From positions 1-45,164 of the forward strand of contig CAAGJO010000026.1 of NCBI GenBank assembly GCA_900770285.1: DNA of 45,164 nucleotides. The letters run 5' to 3'. Of the stretch, positions 32,747 through 42,400 are shown piece after piece (position 1 is the stretch's first letter; every line of letters starts with the position of its first letter). Origin of the DNA: Oscillospiraceae bacterium (GTDB lineage: Bacteria; Bacillota; Clostridia; Oscillospirales; Ruminococcaceae). The position numbers were made by a program, and so were the translations under genes. Below the pieces are notes generated by a model. It had not been told where the DNA came from. It saw nothing but the letters and a program-made list of their open reading frames with translations, and did no database searches.

Positions 32747-33008
32747 CTATTGCACCGATACTTCTCAGTCCGTCAAGTACTTTGTCCACATCTTTTTCAA
32801 TAACATCACGTTCAGCGTCATACCTTTCAAGCATTGCTGAAATGATATGCTCCCTATCCGTTTCACTTTTGAGCTGTTCTATAATAAATGCTGATGTATC
32901 ATTGCCTGTTGCTATACCATTAAATCCTGTTTCACCCGTACCAACCACTACATACTCTCCGCTGACATTTTGCGTAATAAAGCCTGATTTTAATTTCATT
33001 TCATTCAT
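32739..33008 (-). CDS. PqqD-like RiPP recognition element protein
   Basis: This 89-aa protein has the PqqD fold pattern: FITQNVSGEYVVVGTGETG (three N-terminal strands), FNGIATGNDTSAFIIEQL (recognition helix) and a winged-helix tail AMLERYDAERDVIEKDVDKV with DGLRSIGAI. Stand-alone PqqD-type proteins bind leader peptides of ribosomal peptides and deliver them to modifying enzymes. Here a 44-aa ORF lies immediately upstream and a nucleotidyltransferase overlaps it downstream. Start could be 33008 or 32999; both follow AAAGGG. Confidence 0.88.
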   Translation of the reverse strand: MNEMKLKSGFITQNVSGEYVVVGTGETGFNGIATGNDTSAFIIEQLKSETDREHIISAMLERYDAERDVIEKDVDKVLDGLRSIGAIDE

Positions 33009-33025
33009 CCCTTTCTTTATAACTC

Positions 33026-33059
33026 AAACAGCAGACAGCTATAAAACTGTCTGCTGTTT
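33026..33059 (-). terminator. Hairpin between the peptide gene and pqqD-like gene
   Basis: AAACAGCAGACAG (33026-33038) is perfectly complementary to 33047-33059 with an eight-base loop. It is placed after the small-peptide gene as partial terminators are in many ribosomal-peptide operons. The better U-tract is on the plus-strand side, so termination in the operon direction may be incomplete. Confidence 0.7.
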
Positions 33060-33090
33060 TTTCTGAAAACTTAATCCATCATGTCTTTTT

Positions 33091-33225
33091 TTAGTCAAGC
33101 AAGTTGTCGCCGTCCAAATCTCCATCTCCGCCTTCATATGGAGGAAGAGGGCTTTCACAAATAACATCTTCAGTTACAAATCTTTGAATATCAAATAAAG
33201 CAGGTTCATATTTTAACTTTTCCAT
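33091..33225 (-). CDS. 44-aa acidic peptide, candidate RiPP precursor
   Basis: This small ORF has a strong RBS (AAGGAGATAATT) and an ATG at 33225. The N-terminal half MEKLKYEPALFDIQRFVTED reads like a leader peptide with hydrophobic/aromatic helix positions. The second half is VICESPLPPYEGG followed by the acidic DGDLDGDNLLD. It has one Cys, one Ser and one Tyr that could be modified. It lies between a CotH-kinase gene and a PqqD-like gene on the same strand. Related short peptides of the form K-Y-x-P ... EDVI ... acidic tail are common and unexplained in gut Firmicutes (from memory). Precursor status is inference. Confidence 0.7.
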   Translation of the reverse strand: MEKLKYEPALFDIQRFVTEDVICESPLPPYEGGDGDLDGDNLLD

Positions 33226-33246
33226 TATAATTATCTCCTTATATCA

Positions 33247-36200
33247 TTATTTTAGAGAATTAAAGCTGCCTTTTACACAATCACTGTAAACAACGCTTAT
33301 TTCATCTGTCTTATTATTCTTTACAACAACATAGCCTCGAGCATAAATTATAACATCTTTGGAATTTCCCACTTTAATTCCCTGATAAACTGTACCATTT
33401 CGATATGAAGATGTATATCGTGAAAAATGTACTTTGCTATTTGGAACTTGACTATAATCAGCATCAGTAAATTTTAACATTTCAGCCTCATTGCTTCCAT
33501 TAAACACAGAAGTACTATTGCCATAAAGAACGCCATAAGAAACAATAGAATAATTATTAGAAATCTCTCTTGTAAACTCAAAACGTACTAAATTTGCTCC
33601 ATTCTGAGTAATAGCATAAGAACCGCTGCAACGCAAATTTAACTCATTAGTTTTCTTTTCCTCTGGTTCACTATAAATAGCATATAAATCTATACTCTCT
33701 GCTGTATAGAACTGATAAGTTGCTTTTGTACTTATAACTTTTGTGCCATCTTGTGAATCAGACCAATGAGAAAATACTTTTCCATCTTTTTCAGCATCAG
33801 TTTTAACTTCAACTAATTCACCAGTTTTATATGTTGCTGTAGAAATCTGACTGCCGTCGGCGTTATATGCATTTACGGTGTATGTTGGTGTAACATCAAC
33901 CTTTTCAATATCTCCCTCACTGACATATGAAACTTCCAGTGACTCAATGGACTGATTTGTTACTCCTGCATAGTATACTCCTGTTGGAGAACCTGCCGGA
34001 ATTGTAAATGTGAACGGACCAGATGTATTAACATAATAAGTCTTTGTTGCGTCACCGAAATCTGAAGTAGTCTTTGAACCTTCAAATCCGCTGAGATTTG
34101 CTGATGACGGTGTAAATACATTTACCCAGCCTGTATCTGAATAATTCATCTTAACAGTAATGTCATTGGCTGTGCTATTAACTATTATAGGTACTGCAAT
34201 TTGTGCACCGCCATCGTCATAAGTGTAATTTGAATAATCTGCGGCATAGATTTTTATTGTGCCGGCAGGGGTTTCAGTAAGATTAAACGCTGTATCAAGA
34301 TAAGATACCCGATTAGTTATCCAATTTTTAAGATACGATAACTGGTCGCTATATGTTGAACCTAAAGCTGTACCAACATCACCATAATACTGCTCATATC
34401 CGCCGCCGTACCATGGATATGTTTTGGTAAGAATAGTACTCCACTTATTAAACTGTCTGTCAAGAGATTGTGTATTATTAGCTGTGAATGTATTGATCGT
34501 ATTCAATGCACTGGTTTTAGGATCAGTTGCTGAATTAGCTCTCAACTCGTTCCATCTTGCCGAAACCTTTTCCTTAAACCAATCATTATTATACAACCAC
34601 TGGAACCATACATTTACATTACTGTCGCCGCTGTTAACATAAAGTCCTCTGGGGTCTTTACCACGTGAATCGTTTCCGAATCCCTTATCAAAATCCCAAG
34701 GCGGGTTAAATACCATTTTCTGTCCTGCTTCCTTACTCATATAGAAGCTTGAACCGCCTACATCAGCATTTTTTGTAAATTCTTGTAAGATGAACATATC
34801 TACTGCGGAATTAATATCGATAAGGCTTTCAATCTCTGATTCATTGCCGTTCTTAATAGCGTTGCTTACACTCTCAATATAAGATTTTACAGCCGCAATA
34901 CATGTATTGTAGTTCTGCTCTTGAAGAGTATCATCATCTACAAATCCGTTTTTAACTGTAAATTTCTGATTGATTACTTCATCTGTGAAAATGTAGTCTT
35001 CATTTGCATCTGCAAGGTCATCCCACTCTGCAAGGAATCCGAATTCATCGAGATTAGTTGTAGGTGTTGTAGGCTCTGTTGCCTGAACACGTCCCTTTGC
35101 AGCCTCTGATTGTTCAACTACAAGATATACACCCTGATACTCGCCGTTGATATAAAGTTCAGCAGGCTGAGTTGAAGATGTAAAAGGAATATTTGTAAGA
35201 GATGTTCTTGCCCAATCGAGAGCAATATTATTTCTCAACAATGTTCTGTCAATGTGGTTTGCAAGAAGAACCCACTTTTTGTTCTTTGCCTGACCGTTAT
35301 TAAAAAGGTTTACTTTGCTTTCAAATTTTAACTGGAAAGGACGTTTTTCCAGATTCCATGTTGAATTTCCTCTTCCCTTAATAGTAACAGTCATATCATG
35401 AGAGCCAGTAACTGTTCCTGTACTGTCTGTTTCCTCAACCTTTGGAAGTTCAAAATCAGTATTTGCAAGAGTGATTGCTGAACCTGAATAGCTTGTACTT
35501 TTAGCTGCGCTGTCAGGAAAAGCTTCCTTATAACTGCCATTATTCTCTGAAGTTACAACTGAGATTACAGGCATATTGTATGAAACATAATCAAATTTTG
35601 CATACACGATATCGCTGCCGAGAGTATAGGTTTTATCTGAAGAAACAAGATTAGTGCATTCCTCATCAGAATACCAGCCTACGAATTTGTAGTCACGGGT
35701 ATTTGTAACGCTTGCTGTCAAGGCTGTTCCGCTTTTGCTGACTTTACAGCCTGCATTATACGGCTGAACAACCTTGTATTTACCAACATCTGAACTGTCA
35801 CCTGAACTTCCATTAATACTTGAAACTGCTCCCTCAGCATATGTAATTTCAATTGACTCAACAGCCTGATTAGTAACACCTACGTAATACTTTCCTGTTG
35901 CTGAACCGCTTTTAATTGTAAAAGTATAAGGGCCTTCCTGCTCAGAATAATACTTCTTAGTTGTTTCAGAAAAAGCATCAGTCTTGTCTTGAGGACCTGA
36001 TAATCCGCTTATTGAAGCACCATCCGGTGTAAATGCATTTACCCAGCCTTTTCCCGAATAGTTTACCTTGACGCTGATGTCGTTTGAAGTATCATTTACC
36101 ATAAATGGAATGGCAATATTTGTTCCATTATCTGAATAAGTATATTCTGAATAATCAGATGCATTAAGAGTAATGGTGTTGGTTTCTACAGGGTCTCCGA

Positions 36201-36600
36201 TTCTGGTAAATACAGCTTTTGTAAATTTACCGTCCTGTACACCAAGGCTCAATGTATTTGAACCGCTGTTAAGTTCTACATTTACTTTCTTTGTAGCAGA
36301 ATTATTCCAGTCAGTTGTCCATTTGCCTTCGGCTAAATCACCGCCAAGATAAGTACCGTTTACACCGATCTTGAACCATGAATTTCCGCCGCCGGCATAG
36401 CCAACTTCCAATTCATATGTACCGCTGTCTGATACTGAAAAATAATATGCTCTTTCACCCCAGCCGCTGTTCTGATACCGACTTCCGTTCAATACATCAA
36501 CAGTCTCCGCTGCTGAAGCAAAAAGTGAAACTGGCAGCAATGTCATCACCAAAGCAATTGCTGACGCAAGGCTGATTATACGTTTCTTTAAACTATGCAT
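33247..36600 (-). CDS. Secreted CotH-kinase surface protein
   Basis: This 1117-aa protein has a signal peptide (residues 1-31) and an N-terminal carbohydrate-binding-like beta domain. Two copies of a roughly 110-residue module follow (about 145-255 and 783-895, each with NYSxxGWVNxFTP and YYxGVTNQxxES), and two Listeria-Bacteroides-type repeats (about 275-337 and 903-972). Between the modules is a CotH kinase domain with VTIKGRGNSTWNLEKRPFQL, VLLANHIDRTLLRNNIALDW and the metal-binding WDFDKGFGN near residue 633. CotH proteins phosphorylate spore-coat or surface proteins on Ser. There is no dockerin or sorting signal. The promoter at 36630-36658 and a 21-base gap to the peptide gene make it the first gene of the unit. 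Confidence 0.9.
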   Translation of the reverse strand: MHSLKKRIISLASAIALVMTLLPVSLFASAAETVDVLNGSRYQNSGWGERAYYFSVSDSGTYELEVGYAGGGNSWFKIGVNGTYLGGDLAEGKWTTDWNNSATKKVNVELNSGSNTLSLGVQDGKFTKAVFTRIGDPVETNTITLNASDYSEYTYSDNGTNIAIPFMVNDTSNDISVKVNYSGKGWVNAFTPDGASISGLSGPQDKTDAFSETTKKYYSEQEGPYTFTIKSGSATGKYYVGVTNQAVESIEITYAEGAVSSINGSSGDSSDVGKYKVVQPYNAGCKVSKSGTALTASVTNTRDYKFVGWYSDEECTNLVSSDKTYTLGSDIVYAKFDYVSYNMPVISVVTSENNGSYKEAFPDSAAKSTSYSGSAITLANTDFELPKVEETDSTGTVTGSHDMTVTIKGRGNSTWNLEKRPFQLKFESKVNLFNNGQAKNKKWVLLANHIDRTLLRNNIALDWARTSLTNIPFTSSTQPAELYINGEYQGVYLVVEQSEAAKGRVQATEPTTPTTNLDEFGFLAEWDDLADANEDYIFTDEVINQKFTVKNGFVDDDTLQEQNYNTCIAAVKSYIESVSNAIKNGNESEIESLIDINSAVDMFILQEFTKNADVGGSSFYMSKEAGQKMVFNPPWDFDKGFGNDSRGKDPRGLYVNSGDSNVNVWFQWLYNNDWFKEKVSARWNELRANSATDPKTSALNTINTFTANNTQSLDRQFNKWSTILTKTYPWYGGGYEQYYGDVGTALGSTYSDQLSYLKNWITNRVSYLDTAFNLTETPAGTIKIYAADYSNYTYDDGGAQIAVPIIVNSTANDITVKMNYSDTGWVNVFTPSSANLSGFEGSKTTSDFGDATKTYYVNTSGPFTFTIPAGSPTGVYYAGVTNQSIESLEVSYVSEGDIEKVDVTPTYTVNAYNADGSQISTATYKTGELVEVKTDAEKDGKVFSHWSDSQDGTKVISTKATYQFYTAESIDLYAIYSEPEEKKTNELNLRCSGSYAITQNGANLVRFEFTREISNNYSIVSYGVLYGNSTSVFNGSNEAEMLKFTDADYSQVPNSKVHFSRYTSSYRNGTVYQGIKVGNSKDVIIYARGYVVVKNNKTDEISVVYSDCVKGSFNSLK

Positions 36601-36629
36601 AATTATACCTCCTTTAACTTTATATCTTT

Positions 36630-36658
36630 ATGATAACATTTATTCGACAATTTTGCAA
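36630..36658 (-). promoter_or_regulatory. Promoter of the CotH-peptide unit (TTGCAA-17-TATCAT)
   Basis: Minus strand: -35 TTGCAA at 36653-36658, 17-base spacer, -10 TATCAT at 36630-36635, about 30 bases before the CotH gene. Confidence 0.7.
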
Positions 36659-36982
36659 GTAAAGAATTAACAATTTAAAAATAAAAATCACGGTTTTTTA
36701 TCTTTTATTTTGTTAATATTGCACATATTCAATAAATATTCAACATTAAATTGGTGATATATTTCATTAAATCATTGCTTTTTAGATAAATTATGTATAT
36801 TTATATTCCATATTATTTATTTGTTAATTATTTCGCCATTATATTTAATTATTCACAATTAATCTTTAAATGTTATTATCGCTGATAAATCATATTTACT
36901 AATATTTTTCCGGCAAATATTTATTTAATATCACTTAAAATATATATTCATTTTAATCACTTTCCTTAATGGAAGCATAATA

Positions 36983-37010
36983 AAAGCACTCTGATTTCTC
37001 AAAGTGCTTT
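36983..37010 (-). terminator. Terminator downstream of the DUF4230 gene
   Basis: AAAGCACT pairs with AGTGCTTT, with A/T-rich flanks giving a T-run on both strands. It ends the minus-strand 37830-37104 unit. Confidence 0.75.
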
Positions 37011-37025
37011 AAAATAATGAGTAAC

Positions 37026-37054
37026 ACTGTAAGTTTACAATAAAGCGTTACAGT
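37026..37054. repeat. Dispersed short repeat, copy 2, with hairpin
   Basis: ACTGTAA (37026-37032) pairs with TTACAGT (37048-37054). 37033-37054 matches 3373-3395 apart from one indel and one substitution. Confidence 0.45.
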
Positions 37055-37103
37055 AGATTAAAATGTAGGGAAAAGATCAACCGACTTACTTTTTGCCATG
37101 TTA

Positions 37104-37760
37104 TCACTTATTTGTGTGAATAACTTTGAAAGTATAATCCTTTGTCATATCTGTTGACAGAATTCCTTTTATTAAAGCTTCCGACTGTTCATCCGCCAGC
37201 TTTAAAATTCCCATATAGGCAGCTTCTTTTTCGGCAGCATCCTCAGCCAGAGCTATTGCTTTGTTGCTGTCTTCTTTTTCATCTACGTTAAATAATGCAA
37301 AGTCCTCGTCAAAATATTTTATAGTCTTTGGATCAACTTTAACTTCCTGAATTTCTGCTTTCGGTATGTAAAGAGTAATCACCTTTTTTTCCTGGTCAAC
37401 TTCTGATTTAACATCTTTGACATTTATTCCTGCTCTTACAGTTGCTTTATATACCATTATGAAATCAGAACGGTTTATGATTTTCACACCGCTGTCGTGG
37501 TATTCTGTCATACCTGTATAATTCAATTTTGATGTTGTAAGTTCACTGGATTTTGAAAGTACAGAGCTGAGATATGTATTATCTACTGTAGGTTCTGAAC
37601 TAAGCTTTATTCCGAAATATACTGCTATTGCCGCAATTATAAGCAGCACAACAACTATTATTTTTTTCTTAAGTTTTTTTAAAATTTTTTTGGGCTTTAA
37701 TTTTTTAAAGAGTTTTGTTTTCTTTTTTTTCTTGTTTACCAGATTTTTCATCTTCTTCAT
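37104..37760 (-). CDS. DUF4230 membrane-anchored protein
   Basis: This 218-aa protein has a very basic cytosolic N-terminus, one transmembrane helix (IIVVVLLIIAAIAVYFGI) and an external DUF4230 domain (YKATVRAGINVKDVKSEVDQ ... VITLYIPKAEIQEVKVD). The function of the family is unknown. The annotated ATG (37760) has a poor RBS. A better one (GAGGG) precedes ATG 37800, whose frame reads MEEAVKENIKNQAHEEDEKS and joins this protein after a one-base shift within poly-A runs. Either the start is weak, or the true gene begins at 37800 and has suffered a frameshift. Confidence 0.82.
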   Translation of the reverse strand: MKKMKNLVNKKKKKTKLFKKLKPKKILKKLKKKIIVVVLLIIAAIAVYFGIKLSSEPTVDNTYLSSVLSKSSELTTSKLNYTGMTEYHDSGVKIINRSDFIMVYKATVRAGINVKDVKSEVDQEKKVITLYIPKAEIQEVKVDPKTIKYFDEDFALFNVDEKEDSNKAIALAEDAAEKEAAYMGILKLADEQSEALIKGILSTDMTKDYTFKVIHTNK

Positions 37761-37829
37761 GTGCCTGATTTTTTATATTTTCTTTTACTGCTTCTTCCAT
37801 TGATATTACCCTCTTTTTTAATTTTTAGC

Positions 37830-37919
37830 CTAAAATATTGTTATTATAGCAGCACGCACTATAATAAATAGAACAATGACAATAGCTATTATAGCTATAA
37901 TTTTTAAAGCTTTTTTCAT
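37830..37919 (-). CDS. 29-aa single-helix membrane microprotein
   Basis: This is a short ORF with a strong RBS (AGGGGGATAAT) encoding MKKALKIIAIIAIVIVLFII and nine further residues. It is essentially one transmembrane helix with a basic start. It precedes the DUF4230 gene by about 30 bases (counting its GAGGG-linked start) on the same strand. It may be a regulatory subunit of the DUF4230 protein or an independent membrane peptide; no function can be assigned. Confidence 0.65.
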   Translation of the reverse strand: MKKALKIIAIIAIVIVLFIIVRAAIITIF

Positions 37920-38114
37920 ATTATCCCCCTTGTCAGATAATGTTTATAATTGAAAATTAATTGCTTGCCATACAAATTCCACTGCATTATACAGCATTTA
38001 TAATATTTAATCTTATTATATCATTCTTTAGAATATTTTGCAACGCATTTGTGCTTTTTGACGTAAAATATCAAATAAATTACAATTAATGGTGAACAAA
38101 TCTAAAAATCTCTA

Positions 38115-38143
38115 TTGTATGATTGTTACTGACATGCTATAAT
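38115..38143 (+). promoter_or_regulatory. Promoter (TTGTAT-17-TATAAT, extended -10)
   Basis: -35 TTGTAT at 38115-38120, 17-base spacer ending TGC, and perfect -10 TATAAT at 38138-38143, about 48 bases before the 402-aa protein gene. Confidence 0.85.
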
Positions 38144-38191
38144 ATAAGAAAATATCTCTATTTATGACAAACAGAACAGGACTGATTTATT

Positions 38192-39400
38192 ATGGGAAGT
38201 TATACAGAATTTTTTGAAAACAATGAGTATGATATATCTCCGGAAGATGATAATTACACAGAAGAACTGATTAATGTGGCAAAGTCTTTTCGCAGTTTTG
38301 ACCAATCACTTGATTACTTCATAAACAAAAACGGTTTTACAGGCGACATAAATAACGTTAATGAAAAGACTGCATTTATCAAATCGAAATTTGAACGGGA
38401 AAAGGTACTTCCGATTCCAAGAAATCTGAAAAAATGGTTTACTGATCACAAGTCAATTGAAAGAAAAACTGCTTTTCAATTTTGTTTTGCATTTAATTTA
38501 AACATAGAAGAAAGTGAAAGCTTTTTCAGAAAAATATGCTTACAGCGTGGATTTGACTGTCATTCTATCGAAGAAGCCATTTATTACTATGTGATTAACA
38601 ATCATTTAAGCTATACTGAAGCACAAAAACTTATTGAGAAAGCTCCCCTTGACAAAAAAGGTAAAATAGATTTTAATGAAAATGTATTATATACATCTTC
38701 AATTATAGAAGAAATAAAACGATTTACAAATGATGAACAGCTGCTGAATTATTTTAATACAAACCTTGAGCAATTCGGTTACAATAACGCTACGGCATAC
38801 AAATACATCAATAGCCTTTGGCATAGGATTGCCTCACCGAAAGGTCTGGCCAACAGAGAAAAGGCACAAATAATATCTGATGATAAAAACTTTTCAGTTG
38901 ATAAACAACGCTCGGTCTGGGACATTTATCTTCAGATACTTGGTTTAGACAAGCGTGACATTTTTGCACTAAATACTGACAGATCATTAAAGCCAATTCT
39001 AAAAGACAATAAACTTTTACATCCATTAGCCGAGCACTGTTTTCCGGACAGACAGGGAATAGAAATGATTTTGAGGGGAAATCACAAATCATATGAGCTT
39101 GTACGCAAAACAATGATCCTTATTGTTTTCTATAAATTCTGGATCAGTTATGCATTAAACACCAATGACTTCACATATCATTCAAAAGGCGGTCTGGCTG
39201 ACAGATGCATTGATGAAATAAACAAATATCTTGTTGATTCAGGGTATCCTGCCTTATACATCGGAAATCCTTATGACTGGTTATTTATGTATTCATCGCA
39301 GGACGAATATCCTCTTGAAACATTCCGGAATTTCATAAATGAATTATACATAATACAAGAGGACAAATTGAATCCGAAAAATCAATGCAAAACAGTTTAA
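38192..39400 (+). CDS. Helical protein of unknown function, partner of kinase-STAND protein
   Basis: This is a 402-aa soluble protein that I do not recognise. Residues about 75-150 (LPIPRNLKKWFTDHKSIERK ... AFQFCFAFNLNIEESESFF ... YYYVINNHLSYTEAQKLI) look like the helical HTH-like repeats seen in some Firmicute XRE proteins. The second half is helical (SVWDIYLQILGLDKRDIF, YELVRKTMILIVFYKFWISY) and ends with a polar tail. No catalytic motif, signal peptide or membrane segment is evident. It has a strong promoter and ends 93 bases before the kinase-STAND gene on the same strand, so a functional pair is likely. Confidence 0.75.
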   Translation: MGSYTEFFENNEYDISPEDDNYTEELINVAKSFRSFDQSLDYFINKNGFTGDINNVNEKTAFIKSKFEREKVLPIPRNLKKWFTDHKSIERKTAFQFCFAFNLNIEESESFFRKICLQRGFDCHSIEEAIYYYVINNHLSYTEAQKLIEKAPLDKKGKIDFNENVLYTSSIIEEIKRFTNDEQLLNYFNTNLEQFGYNNATAYKYINSLWHRIASPKGLANREKAQIISDDKNFSVDKQRSVWDIYLQILGLDKRDIFALNTDRSLKPILKDNKLLHPLAEHCFPDRQGIEMILRGNHKSYELVRKTMILIVFYKFWISYALNTNDFTYHSKGGLADRCIDEINKYLVDSGYPALYIGNPYDWLFMYSSQDEYPLETFRNFINELYIIQEDKLNPKNQCKTV

Positions 39401-39440
39401 AACATCAGCTAACCCATTTTTATGATTTTTAGCTGTAAAA

Positions 39441-39457
39441 TATAGTTAAACTATAAT
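39441..39457 (+). promoter_or_regulatory. Palindrome overlapping a -10 box before the kinase gene
   Basis: TATAGTT-A-AACTATA (39441-39455) overlaps TATAAT at 39452-39457. It may be an internal promoter with an operator. A clear -35 is not present (TTAGCT at 39429-39434). Confidence 0.5.
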
Positions 39458-39493
39458 GCACCGAATTCAGACACACAGCAAGGATGTGGAACT

Positions 39494-42400
39494 ATGGATA
39501 CAAGAAAGGCATTAATAAATGGTACAATACTTAAATTCTATAATCACAGCAACGGATTAACTGTTTATACCGTAAACAAAGAAATTGCCAGAGGCGGATC
39601 ATGCATTGTATACGACGCTTCATACACAAACAATGCAGGCAGCAGCAAAACAGTCAGAATAAAAGAATGCTATCCATTCAAGTTAAATATTTCCCGTGAT
39701 CAGTCAGACTTTCTGATTGCACCAACAGCACAATCTGCTGAATTTGAGAAATGCAAAGACAAAATGAAAAATTCCTTTAACATATGCAATGATTTATTCA
39801 GCACAGATAAACTGACTAACTCTATCTCCAACACTCTGGATATATATGAAGCAAATAACACAGTATATATTGTTTCAACCTATTCTCAGGGAGAAGAACT
39901 GGCAAATAAAAAAATAAATACTTTAAAAGAATGCATAACAATAATTTCAAGTACTGCCAAGACAATCAAAAAAATACATGACAAAGGGTATCTGTATCTG
40001 GATATCAAACCGGAAAACGTCTTTTGCTTATATGATACAGCTGAAATTATTCATCTGTTCGATTTTGATTCGCTCATACCCCTTTCAGATCATCCTATAA
40101 AACAAAATATCAGTGTTAAAATATCATACACAAAAGGCTTTGCTGCTCTTGAATTACAAACCGGAAATCTAAAGAAAATCGGAAAACACACCGATGTATA
40201 CGGAATAGGTGCATTGCTTTTTTATCTGATATTCGGTCATGCTCCCAGTGCTCTTGACTGTGAGTCTGATGCAGCCTACAATTACTCTGAGTCAGTTTTC
40301 CCCACTGACAAATATAATGACAAAGTATTCGGGATGTTAACTGAATTTTTTCACAATACACTTGCAAATTACTATCTCGACAGATATAATGATATGGAGC
40401 AGGTTATTTTACATTTGGACGAAATAAAAAAATATGCTGACTTATCTGTTCCGTTTATTTATTCAACTAAAATGTCACGTCTGAAATTTTTTATTGGCAG
40501 AGCCGATGAAATGCACAGCCTAAATCAATGGCTCAATCAGAACGAAAGAAACTGTATGATTATCACCGGAATGGGCGGAATAGGTAAAAGCTCTCTAATT
40601 CGTGAATATTTATCTGTCATGGATTCGTGTTTCGATAATATTCTTTATGTTAATTACAAGGAATCTATTCAGAGAACAATTACGGACGATGAACAAATAA
40701 AAATAAATAACATACAAAAAGACGATAACGAAAGCATATATGAATATTTTATACGAAAACTCAATATTATCCGTAAGCTTATATTAAACAAGCATACGGT
40801 AATTGTTATTGACAATTACAACGGTGAATTCAAGGCGGAGTTAAATGAAATATTAAAACTTGACTGGAAAATTATAATTATCACACGCAGCAAATCCCTT
40901 GTTCAGAATTTTGATACTCTCCACTTAAATGCAATACAAGACCGGCAAGAATTATATAAGATGTTTTCATATTATATTAAAAGAGAAATTGATAAAAATG
41001 AATATGTATATGTGGACAATATAATCAGCAAGGTTTTTGGCCACACGCTGATTTTGGAATTAATTTCAAAGCAAATTTCAATCAGTTATTTATCAATTTC
41101 CGAAGCATCTGATATAATTGACCGATACGGATTTTCGTCTATTGCTCCGGAAAAAGTTGATTACATAAAAGACAATTATATGTATCACGAAACAATCAAC
41201 AATATAGTGAATGTTTTATTTGAATCTTCTGATTTATCTCCCACACAGAAAATAATTCTTAACACTTTATCTCTTTTTGGCATGTCAAAGACAAACATCC
41301 GTATTTTCTCAGAAATGCTTGAACTGCACTCCAAAGATGATATTAACAAATTGATTTCAGATGGCTGGATAAATATAGAACATAATAATATTTTCATGCA
41401 TCCTGTTATTATCGAAACAATACGTCAATGGCAATGGACTGATGAATTCATAGCTGCTGCATTAAAAATAATCAATGCTATATTTAAAAAAATAAAACCA
41501 ATAAATACAAATCAAGGTCTGCAAAATCCTGAATCGCATAAGAAATTGGAATTATATATTCAATATTCTGAAAATATTCTGGAATCATGCCAGGATAATA
41601 AAATTATCTGCACATCAAAAATATATCAAGAACTTTTGTACAATACAATTATAAACATGCCTCGTGACAGAGAAAATTATATTGTTGAAAAGTCAGCCGA
41701 ATTGCTAATAAACTATGATGTTTTAAGCAAAAATAACATAATAGATTTATATGACAAAGTAATCAGCATATACGAGGAAAAGAAAGATTTAGAAAATGCA
41801 TGGATATTGATAAAGCAAGCCAAGAGTTTTACAAAAAATTGCAAGGACAATACAATTTCAGGTCTTTACTATGACATATTGGCAGGATTTTATGATACAA
41901 AGTTAAATGGATTTTACGATACTCAAAGTTCTAAAGACAAAGTTAATCTCAAAAATCTGATTGGCTCTCTTAACAAAGCTATTCATTACCTGAAAAAGTC
42001 AAATACCAATGACGGCAGGTATTCACTTTGCGAATGTATTGTTTCAAAAGCTATTGTTCTTATAAGAAGTTGTCCCAAACACACACGAAAAATACATTCC
42101 TTACTTATTTTGTCAGATAAGATTATCAAAAACTTTTTTCCCAATAACAGCAATATCTTATTTTCATACAACATGGCATGTGCATGGTATTATACCATTT
42201 CAGAGCCAGAGGAAAAGCTGACATATACATTCATTGATAATGCCTGCAAAGCAGCCGAAAACACATATTATTCTGATTTAGACTTTATTGACAGTATAAT
42301 CATTCCCCGAGCCAATATTGACTTAGAATGGCAAAAATATGACAGTGCCGCACAACAAATTATTTCCGCCATTGACATATGCAAAAATCACAACGGAGTA

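Larger units (their letters stand above)
36659..37103. other. Very AT-rich intergenic region, about 445 bp
   Basis: I find no gene. The stretch 36659-36960 is almost wholly A/T. It contains a terminator hairpin (AAAGCACT/AGTGCTTT, 36983-37010) and the second copy of the short dispersed repeat (37026-37054). Confidence 0.6.

Noticed and set aside
33247..36600. Dockerin or sorting motif on the CotH-kinase protein
   Set aside because: The C-terminus (ending in SDCVKGSFNSLK) has neither a duplicated calcium loop nor an LPXTG-helix-basic tail.
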